A model generated the notes under the pieces. It had not been told where the DNA came from, searched no databases, and was given only the letters and a program-made list of their open reading frames with translations. 64,000 nucleotides of DNA, taken from assembly GCA_002007465.1 (NCBI GenBank), contig LNAC01000003.1:9833515-9897514 (forward strand), in the 5' to 3' direction. The DNA comes from Ailurus styani. Lineage: Eukaryota; Chordata; Mammalia; Carnivora; Ailuridae. This document shows positions 56,266 to 64,000 of this stretch, piece by piece; positions within the stretch are counted from its first letter, which is position 1; every line of letters starts with the position of its first letter. Position numbers and translations under genes: made by a program.

Positions 56266-57184
56266 TCCTTTCTACTATGACCAAACAGATGTGGGATATG
56301 CTTGGATAATGGACTACAGATATGTTACATAGACACTTTTCAAAGGAAATGATAAAATTTAAAAGGACAATAGTTATTCTAAAAGTTCCTAAAAATCAGA
56401 TAGTCTCCATCTCATTTCCTGCTATGCAACTATGACTTTCACAATCATTTTATTCTATAACGAGTATTTCCATTTTACAAAATGAAAAATTTGGACAAGA
56501 ACCCTACCAACCCTATGATTATATGATTCCCTGAAAACCACAGGCAGAAATGTTATCTATTCAATCAGATATTAGCTCATAATTAAATCACATAAAGTTA
56601 AATGTTAATTACATCTTGTTCTTTAAAGACCTATTTTCTGGATATTCTGCAGGAGACAAATTGGAAGAATGAGGTTTAGAATTTTAAATACACAATTCGT
56701 TTTGCTTATTCTTAAATCAGAAATTGTTTTTACACAATAAAGCCCTCCTGTAAATGACTTCCAGAGGTTTAGGTTATCCAGAATCAATCACTCACAGAGT
56801 TTCAAAAGCAGTGTGCTTAGTAAAAATGTAAAAACAAAACAAACAAACAAAAAACTTGGGAAGAATGTTTTTTAATTGTTTTTCATGGATGTTCTCATCT
56901 TAATTAAAAATCAAACAGGTATAATTTAACAACATGAAAGGATGCTGATATCAGATAATTAACATTATAAGGAGATCTTGCTGGTAACTAACTCAAATAT
57001 GCATGTCTTTATTTCATAAGAAAAAACCTCTTAAAAACCCAACACACAAAGTTTTTCTGAAGTTTACATTTTATTCACTCATGATTTAGATGAGATAGAA
57101 ATAATCTCAATATGGTATTTCAAGATAAATTTAGTTGAAACTTAATATTGCTAGCTTTAGGGCAGATATTACCTTTCTATCTGG
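56266..57184. other. AT-rich DNA, nothing recognised
   Basis: No named family or exon. A short (CAAA)n patch lies at about 56833-56851. Confidence 0.35.
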
Positions 57185-57365
57185 AGGTGTAATGTCCAAT
57201 ACAATAGGTATTGGCTACATGTGGCTATTTAAATTAATTAAGAATTCATTTTGTCAATAACACTAACCATATTTGATGTACTCAAATATCCACCTGTGGT
57301 TAGTGGCTCTTCTATTGAATAGCACAAATATAGAACATTCCCATTCATGCAGAATGTTTTATCAG
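57185..57365 (+). mobile_element. hAT-Charlie-type non-autonomous DNA transposon
   Basis: GTAATGTCCAATACAATAGG, TTGGCTACATGTGGCTATTT, AAATTAATTAAGAATTCATT, CACCTGTGGTTAGTGGCTCT, AATAGCACAAATATAGAACA and TTCCCATTCATGCAGAATGT belong to a hAT family whose consensus reads TCCAATACGGTAGCCACTAGCCACATGTGGC. The family is probably MER58-like; the name is from memory. Confidence 0.65.
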
Positions 57366-57700
57366 ACCATGGTGGAATAGAGTCATTCTTTTCTTTTGAA
57401 CTCTAAACTCTAAAATGAGAATATATTCTCAATGTCCCCATATTGGAAATGTTGTAATCTTAACACATTTAAGACTCTTATGTGTCGATTGTAAATATCA
57501 TTGTAATAATCTAATTGTAATGAAAGATAACAGTGTTGAGTAATCAAAGTACTTAAATTAAGGAAGACTGATTGACATAATTTAAAATATGACTGAGTTT
57601 TAATCTCATTAACAATGGGACAATGCCTTACCTAACACTGAATGACAAGAAGGCTGTAATAATGAGGTGATTATGTTCTTGTTTCTGTCTGTGATTTATG

Positions 57701-58027
57701 CTACTGCCGTCTAACAGAAATACACCACGAGCCATGAATGTGAGCCACACTCTTAATTTAAAAATTTCAAGTAGCCCTATTAAAGCAATGGGAACAAGTA
57801 AAATTAAATTTCTTAATACATTTTATTTAATCCAGTATATCAAAAATATTATTTAAACATGTAATCCATATAAAATTATTAATGAGATATTTTACCTTTT
57901 CTTCAGACTAAGTCTTCAAAATCTTATGTGTATTTTACATTTAATTACATCTCATTTTGTACTGGTCATATTTTCAGTATTCAGTAGACACATGTGGCTC
58001 ATGGCTACCATGTTTGACAACACAGAT
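57701..58027 (+). mobile_element. Second hAT-Charlie-type element, near complete
   Basis: CTGCCGTCTAACAGAAATAC, TTTCAAGTAGCCCTATTAAA, TTTTATTTAATCCAGTATAT, CATGTAATCCATATAAAATT, ATTAATGAGATATTTTACCT, TAAGTCTTCAAAATCTTATG and GTGGCTCATGGCTACCATGT, ending TTTGACAACACAG. It is a hAT relative of the element at 57185 that shares the terminal TGTCCAAYA/GTGGCT motif. No transposase. Confidence 0.7.
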
Positions 58028-58049
58028 AATATACAGTTCAAATCATCAG

Positions 58050-58440
58050 AGAGTCATTCATTCACGTATTCAGCATTATCTGTTGAGGACATGTTAGGTG
58101 CTGAGTAGTGCACCTATGATAAGGTACAGTGGTAAATGACATAGCATGCACTCTTGGAGAACTTCCAGTCTGGTGAGGCACATCATACAAACAGACAAAT
58201 ACAGTATTGTATTTTTAACAATTGGCTGAAATACTTCTACATCAAAAATCCAATTCCAGGTCCTTAGGAAATGCAGAAGAGGAAAACTTAACCAAGTATT
58301 TGGAGTATTGATAAAGGCCTCTGGAAAAAATATCTAACTTAATACCTTAATAATCTGTGTGAATTAAGCAGAACATGCAGGGTGAGGATACAGGAATGAG
58401 ATAACAGTGTTTCAGAGGGAAAGTAATATGGTAAAGAGGT
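58050..58440 (-). repeat. L2 LINE 3' region (antisense)
   Basis: GTCATTCATTCACGTATTCA, TGTTAGGTGCTGAGTAGTGC, AAGGTACAGTGGTAAATGAC, TCTTGGAGAACTTCCAGTCT, AAACAGACAAATACAGTATT and GGCAGAGG-like text towards AGAACATGCAGGGTGAGGAT follow antisense L2 order. Confidence 0.7.
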
Positions 58441-58453
58441 TTGCATGAAGATG

Positions 58454-58457
<4 letters not shown>

Positions 58458-58486
<29 letters not shown>
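58458..58486. repeat. (GT)n microsatellite
   Basis: About fourteen uninterrupted GT units. It produces artefactual Cys/Val or Thr/His frames. Confidence 0.92.
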
Positions 58487-58488
<2 letters not shown>

Positions 58489-58703
58489 CAAAGAGAGCCA
58501 ACATGAGAGTAAAGGATGGTTGAAGAAATGCAAGAAGAGTTCCATAAAGTTGGAGGTTCCATTCTGGATGACAAAAATTGATACAAAGAAGCAAGATAGT
58601 TTCATACCTTTAATGAGATTGCTGTGTCTATTATGCTTAAGTTAATATCTATCCATAGATTGGTTAGTAAGGAATGGAAATAAAGAGCCATCAGTATGAA
58701 ATG
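58487..58703. other. Unassigned DNA
   Basis: Short gap; may continue the antisense L2 (GGAAGAAATGCAAG-like text) but not confidently. Confidence 0.3.
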
Positions 58704-58720
58704 AAAGAAGCAGGGATTGG

Positions 58721-58923
58721 TGGGCACCTGGGTGGCTCAGTGGGTTAATGCCTCTGCTTTCGGCTCAGGTCATGATCTCAGGGTCCTGGGATTAAGGCCC
58801 GCATCGGGCTCCCTGCTCAGCAGGGAGCCTGCTTCCCCCCCTCTCTCTCTGCCTGCCTCTCTGCCTCCTTGTGATCTCTCTCCCTCTGTGAAATAAATAA
58901 ATAAAATCTTTAAAAAAAAAAAA
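58721..58923 (+). repeat. CAN SINE, perfect 17 bp target duplication
   Basis: TGGGCACCTGGGTGGCTCAG, GGGTTAATGCCTCTGCTTTC, CATCGGGCTCCCTGCTCAGC and AAATAAATAAATAAAATC with a long A-tail. AAAGAAGCAGGGATTGG flanks it exactly (58704-58720 and 58924-58940). Apparently young. Confidence 0.96.
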
Positions 58924-59070
58924 AAAGAAGCAGGGATTGGACAAAACCATTTTGAAAAGAGAGGGTATGAGAGGGTTACAAAGTCGTCAAGCAATTGTCC
59001 TTGAATGCTACTACCAAAAGTCAACATGCTTTCCTCAATAATGAAATCATTAAAAATAGGCAGTATTCTT

Positions 59071-59270
59071 GGAGTGCCTGGGTGGCTCAGTCAGTTAAGC
59101 ATCTAACTCTTGGTCTTAGCTTAGTCATCATCTCAGGGTCGTGGGATCCAGCCCCGCATCAGGCTCTGTGCTTAGCCTGGAGTCTGCTTGAAGATTCTCT
59201 CCCTCTTCCTCTGCCCCTTCCCCCACACACTTGCTCTCTCTTTCACTCTCTCTAAAATAATAAATCTTGA
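59071..59270 (+). repeat. CAN SINE, 19 bp target duplication with two mismatches
   Basis: GGAGTGCCTGGGTGGCTCAG, TCAGTTAAGCATCTAACTCT, TTGGTCTTAGCTTAGTCATC, GAAGATTCTCTCCCTCTTCC and a CTAAAATAATAAATC tail. AAAAATAGGCAGTATTCTT (59052-59070) recurs at 59271-59289 with two changes. The ACTCTTGGTCTTAG head and GAAGATTCTCTCC body mark an older subtype than the neighbour at 58721. Confidence 0.95.
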
Positions 59271-59289
59271 AAAAATAAGCAGTGTTCTT

Positions 59290-60755
59290 GGTATTTAAAG
59301 TTATGTTTCTTACCCTGTAAACAAATAACCTTCAGTCAAATAATGAATGCTTGAGGTAAAGAAATTTTATTTTTATAGGATGGTTTTTATTGTCACATGT
59401 AAGTCCATTAATAGCTACATAAGTAAAACCTAACACCACTTTCTTGGGATGAGTATTCTTCACCCCTAACCATAAGAAAGGGTAAATACACAATATGACC
59501 AAACCACTTCATATTCTTTCAGGTTTAAAGTTAAAATTTCCAGCAAGAAGCTCATTGGATTCTAATGATTGTCACTCAGTAGCCTAGTTTTGTGCAGTCC
59601 TTTGTTGGTACTGTATGGAGATTACTGGATCAAAGCATAACTCATCTTAATCATCATTAAGTGGTAAAGGGTAAAATGTAATATTGTCAGGCTCTCCATT
59701 CTAATTAATGATAAAGTTAAATTTTTATGGTTTAATAAAATCTGCCATAGAGCAGGAGTAATTGGGTAAGGAAAGTAGAAATTGAAATCAAATAGAATTG
59801 AGCCTCCAAAATGAGGGAAAACATTGTGATTGACTTGAGACTTATCCAAAGATCAAGTTCCAAAAGTTCTCCATTTATAATAAAGGATAGATTCTAGTAG
59901 TCCAGTCAAAATACTCATAACCTTACAGACACCTTGAATAATTGCAGTTTTGCATTCTAATATACTAGAAAACCACAAGTGCATTTCTGGATGTTGGTTG
60001 TGGTAGCAATCAACTTGTCAAAGTTGTTGTTCCTGAAACAGAATTTTAATAGGTTTGCCCCCAAATAAATACCTTCAGTTTCTCTCAGAAACTGCTAAGC
60101 TTCAGCTCATCTTGTCAAGCCAGTAGACATGGGGACAGAAGGTTTTGAGGAGTCAATAAAAATAACAGAACAGTGAGAGAAAAATACAAATTTGTCCTGG
60201 CATTTATTTTAAAAGATTTCCCCCAAAGTGAAAGTTAGAAAGCATCTGGAACTTGTCACTCTGTGATGATAGATCTGAACACGGAGACACATGTACATGT
60301 CAGAAACAGAAATAGTTCTGTGTTGATGATCTGGCTGTCATCAGGTATTCTGGGAGGAGAAAGGGGGATAGAGATACGGGGTTTGAGAATTAAGAGGGAA
60401 ATCTGCTGATTTATTTTGGAGAGAATGTAAATGCCACTAATCCTTCTTTTATGGTTTACTGATTAAGCCGTTACCCTTATAACATCTTCCTCACTGTAAG
60501 TCACTATCCCATTCCTACCCAGTGTCTGGGAGAGAAAGATGATACCACAGAGTATCCCGTACACTGTGGGCTAACTGAAAATACAGTGCAAAAAGTTTTC
60601 CCACTCTTTTCCAATAACATATTTAAATATATAAATGTGATTACAGCCCCCACAAATAGAAAGTACAATTACACTTTAATTACATACATATATACACATT
60701 TATGTGATATATCTTTAGATAGATGGATATGGACATAGGCAAGTGTCTGTAATGC

Positions 60756-60756
<1 letters not shown>
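59290..60756. other. AT-rich DNA, nothing recognised
   Basis: About 1.5 kb with no named family or exon. Confidence 0.35.

Positions 60757-60786
<30 letters not shown>
60757..60786. repeat. (TG)n microsatellite
   Basis: About fifteen uninterrupted TG units. Confidence 0.92.
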
Positions 60787-60787
<1 letters not shown>

Positions 60788-61994
60788 CCATTATATGCTT
60801 ACCTTATTTTGGAAAATTTCTTACAAGTCTCTAATAATTGGATAGATTGACTTTAGAGAAGATTTCCAAGTAAGTTGAACTTGTATAGATCAGTTATCCA
60901 AACACAGTTTTAGTATTATCTCTCCATTATAATGTGCTTTTCTTCCTACAAGAGCCAAATTCCCTTGTATCACCTTACAACACTCTACTCTGTTTTACTA
61001 CTCAAGCTTTAAGTTCTTGGATCATGTTTTGAAAATATATCTTCAAATTATTCCACATACCAACCTTCTTTACTCAGACTTTCTTATTGAAATAGGCCTG
61101 CAGTTTATTTCTGGTGTTGGACTTTCCACCACCATGGCAAGTGAAAAGTAGGTATATTGTGGTCCAGTTGGTTTTTAAGTCTCAAATGACTTTATGCGCT
61201 TGTTTTATATAGGTGAAGAGTAAGAAGCTTATTCTTTAGCTTCCTAGAACACAGTCTGTTTGGTATTTCCACACACACGAAGCAGGAAGGTATTTTTTTC
61301 TCCTGTGATAAATAAATATGTAATTCAACAAATATAAACACCACCAAGTTCAAGGGCCTGCAATTTATTGAAGAAAGCTATAATGCTTTGCTAGGTTAAC
61401 TTTGTCCTAAAAGTGTTAGTGGTTTCTGTTTTATACTCAACAAATTGATGCTCACCAAAGCTATGTCAAAAGTATTCTCTCACTCAAACTGGAGTCTAGA
61501 TAAAGATGTAAGAGAGAAAAAAAGATGACAACAAAAGTCCATAAATTTAGCGTTTTAATCTTGACTTTGAATCCCACTACAGTGTGCCTCCTTTCTTCTG
61601 ACCACGATTTCAGGATTCATTTTAGCAACCCATTTGCTACTTGCCTGACTGTGTCAGCTCCCCAGGGCTTACTCTCAGACCTTGGCTTGTCACTCTCTGC
61701 TACTGCTTTAGGCATCTCCTCGAACGTGGGATTTCAAATAACATCTCTTCGTTGTTCCTTCACAACTCTACTGGCCCACTTTTAAGGTTCCTTCGTGTTA
61801 TATCCCCACTGCTTTTGTGATGTATAGAAGCTCCTTTCCTACTTTGTAATAGAACGTTATAAAATGAGCGCGTGTTACTGAAAAGCAGTGTGCATTTCCT
61901 GTGGCAAGTGGTCATCTTGCTGTTTGTTTATGCTTATCCAGACAGTCATGAAACTTTTTCTTGGTGGTTTTAATGAGAAGTACCTTTCTGAATT
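60787..61994. other. AT-rich DNA, nothing recognised
   Basis: No named family. An 86-codon frame (61525-61785) lies in a less AT-rich stretch without recognisable motifs; chance frame likely. Confidence 0.3.
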
Positions 61995-62343
61995 TTATCT
62001 GCCTACCCAAAATTCATACGTTGAAGCCCTAACCCTCCAGTGTGACTATATCTGGAGGTAGGGCCCTTAGGAAGTAATCAAAGTTAGAGGAGGTCATAAA
62101 GGTGAGACCCTAACGCAGTAGGACTCATGAGAAAAGAAAGAGATCAATCTCTCTCTATCCTGTGAGTACCCAGCAAGAAGGCAGCTGTCTGCAAGGCAGG
62201 AAGAGAGCTCTCACCAGACACTGAGTCAGTGAGAACCTTGATCTTGGATTTCTCAGCCTCCAGAACTGAGAGAAACAAATTTCTGTTATTTAAGCCACAC
62301 AGTCTGTGGCATTTTGTTAGGAGAGCCTGAGTTGACTAACGCA
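61995..62343 (+). mobile_element. MLT1A/B-like MaLR solo LTR
   Basis: CAAAATTCATACGTTGAAGC, CCTAACCCTCCAGTGTGACT, AGGTAGGGCCCTTAGGAAGT, CAGCAAGAAGGCAGCTGTCT, CTCACCAGACACTGAGTCAG, CCTTGATCTTGGATTTCTCA, GCCTCCAGAACTGAGAGAAA and TTCTGTTATTTAAGCCACAC follow MLT1A/B throughout. It ends GTTGACTAACGCA. Sense orientation; no internal region. Confidence 0.88.
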
Positions 62344-62644
62344 TTTCCAAGTGTAGATTTGGACCCTTCTCTAGATTTACTCCAATGGTCTCTCTTAAGT
62401 GATCAATTTTAATTTCCTCCCAGAAAGTTTTATTTCTCAAAGATCTTTGTAACTTTAACCTAACACAACAGGCATCTGTATTTACTCTGCGATCTTCCCC
62501 AGATTGTCTCTCTTTCCTTCAGTGTCTGGTTCAAAGGCCTTTCAAATCAGCATACATTTAAACTGATGTCATTTTCCTCCGCCAGTCTAGCAAAGATTCT
62601 TTAATGACAAATTCCAACACATTCTAGCATGGTGCAGGGGCTTT
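62344..62644. other. Unassigned DNA
   Basis: No named family or exon recognised. Confidence 0.35.
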
Positions 62645-63140
62645 TCGTATATTCTTCTTGTATGGATATTTACTGGAGTAGCCCTCTGGAAAGGTTTGAC
62701 AGTGTGTGCTAGAAGATTTAAAGACACTTTTATCTTTTGATATTATAAGTGCACTTCTAGGAATTTGTCCTAAGTCAGTGATGCCGAAAGGATTTTCTAG
62801 GCAAGAATATTTGTCGTACCAAAAATAACAAATCAGGCTGCATATGCATCCGTAGACAAAAACCAGGGGAACTATGGTAGTCCACATGTTGGGATACTAT
62901 GGAACCAAGAAGAGCATATTTACAAAAAAAATGATCTGGGGAAATTCTGATGATGCAATTAAAACTGAATACATGCTATGGTTCCACTGTTATGGTTCTG
63001 CACCTATGTAGGTCTGTATGTGTGTTTGTGAGTATTTGTAGGTAAAAGACAACAAAGGAATTTTAGTAGTGATTATTTTAGTTGTTATCATTTCAGCATT
63101 TATCTCTTTTCCAATTGATTTATAATAAATCTTACTTATG
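62645..63140 (+). mobile_element. Old L1M/HAL1-like 3' remnant (sense)
   Basis: GTGCACTTCTAGGAATTTGT, CCTAAGTCAGTGATGCCGAA, CATATGCATCCGTAGACAAA, GAACTATGGTAGTCCACATG, TTGGGATACTATGGAACCAA and CTTTTCCAATTGATTTATAA follow the old L1M/HAL1 3' arrangement (TTCTAGGAATTTATCC, AATTATGGTACATCCA, TGGAATACTATGCAGCC). No intact frame. The 87-codon minus-strand frame is antisense to it. Confidence 0.65.
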
Positions 63141-63559
63141 GAGTTAGAAAATAGTACCACGTTTTTAGAAGGTTTTGACAGGAGATGTCACAGTACTCTT
63201 ACACACTGGCGGATTTATTTTCCTACAACTGTCCCTGAGGTTGCTCTGTGTTCTAACTTATGCTGTGTATGACTTTGCTTACATCACTTTCCTTTACCGG
63301 AAAATGAAACATGTCCTTATATACCAGACTATATTCCTCCTATTATCCAAATTGCAGGCACAAGTAATATTCTCTGCAAAAATTTTCTAATCTCAAAAAG
63401 TATGATTCCTTTTTATGACATTTTAGAGAGCCACTTTATTTTAGTACCAAACATTGTTCACGAACAATAAGGAGGATATGAAAAAATTGTTCCTGCTGTG
63501 TTTGAGATTGTTAACACAAAGAATTGTTTCTTAGGCTGATCCCAAAATTCAAAGATTAT
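63141..63559. other. AT-rich DNA, nothing recognised
   Basis: No named family. A 71-codon frame (63175-63390) has a Leu/Phe-rich composition but no recognised domain. Confidence 0.3.
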
Positions 63560-63648
63560 GTGTTCTCTGGTCTGTACCCCTCTGGAGCTGACCTAATAGC
63601 CAAGCCCCTAGAGGGCACTCAATAAATATTTAATTGAATGGACTGTTT
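63560..63648 (+). repeat. L2 LINE 3' end fragment (sense)
   Basis: GTCTGTACCCCTCTGGAGCT, AGCCAAGCCCCTAGAGGGCA and CTCAATAAATATTTAATTGA then ATGG follow the L2 terminus (GCACATAGTAGGCGCTCAATAAATGTTTGTTGAATG). Confidence 0.65.
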
Positions 63649-64000
63649 GAAAGCTCTTCAAGACCAACCTTTCAAGTTACACTATGTAGAGAACATTCGT
63701 AGATAGAGCATTGACATCTTTATATCCTCATTTTAGTTGCATTGAATTTATAGTAAGAAGAGTGTTATGAATTCTTCATAAGTGCTTCAAAAGCAATCTT
63801 GGCATATTGATTAGAGACTGTTGCCTGTACAGGAACTATAGTTGCATTTCCAACTGTTGTTTGGTTGTAATTTTATTCCCAAGGGTAGAGCCAACCTGTT
63901 GTGTATTTTATAATAATATGTAATAATATGGTCCTGTAGTTTTACTATTTAGAAAATATATTTGCCACTTAAAGTGTCAGTCAAGAAGATATAAATGAGA
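63649..64000. other. AT-rich DNA, nothing recognised
   Basis: No named family or exon to the window edge. Confidence 0.35.

Noticed and set aside
1..64000. Mitochondrial insertion, rRNA or snRNA copies
   Set aside because: I looked for familiar stretches of these genes on both strands and found none. A search with BLAST or Infernal would be needed to exclude short copies.

Overview
The window is nuclear DNA of a carnivoran mammal, most likely a mustelid-type caniform (ferret, mink, weasel or otter group). The evidence is at least 18 CAN SINEs (tRNA-Lys-derived, Carnivora-specific). Many carry the head variant GTGGGTTAAAGCC, which I associate from memory with mustelids. There are also LINE-1 3' ends of the carnivoran type. 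Everything else is old mammalian repeat sequence (L2, MIR, MER5A, hAT and Tigger-like DNA transposons, MLT1/MaLR LTRs) in an AT-rich background.

No protein-coding gene, exon, tRNA or rRNA gene could be supported. All open frames are short (137 codons or fewer). The longest ones are read through SINEs, L1 ORF2 remnants, L1 3' UTRs or low-complexity DNA. The window therefore looks like an intergenic gene desert or the interior of a very large intron; the sequence alone cannot say which.

Layout. 1-7,000: AT-rich DNA with one young SINE (3690) and weak MIR and L2 remnants. 7,000-8,300: old SINE, an L1 3' end with a SINE nested in it, and an older L1M end. 10,200-19,400: MER5A, a SINE with a perfect target duplication, L2, a polypyrimidine tract and two MaLR-type LTRs. 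22,000-29,800: L2, MER5A, an MLT1 LTR with a G-rich tract, a C18 run, MIR, a complete Tigger-like element and an inverted SINE pair. 31,000-39,200: L2 hosting a SINE, several young SINEs with 15-17 bp target duplications, an L1 3' end and an LTR. 40,552-42,094: a 5'-truncated L1 with perfect 15 bp duplications. 44,580-46,085: an L1 with an inverted 5' part (twin priming). 46,900-64,000: more SINEs, MLT1 LTRs, two neighbouring hAT elements, L2, MIR, and an L1M/HAL1-like end.

There is no operon-like or pathway organisation. The useful content is the insertion record: target duplications, nesting order, twin priming, tail-derived microsatellites and a possible poly(A)-only insertion. I found no convincing novel biological system. 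The most interesting leads are an open frame shared by two L1 3' UTRs, a pair of near-identical 16 bp palindromes, and unusual insertion footprints. Repeat family names come from memory of consensus sequences; a RepeatMasker run with a carnivoran library would settle them.
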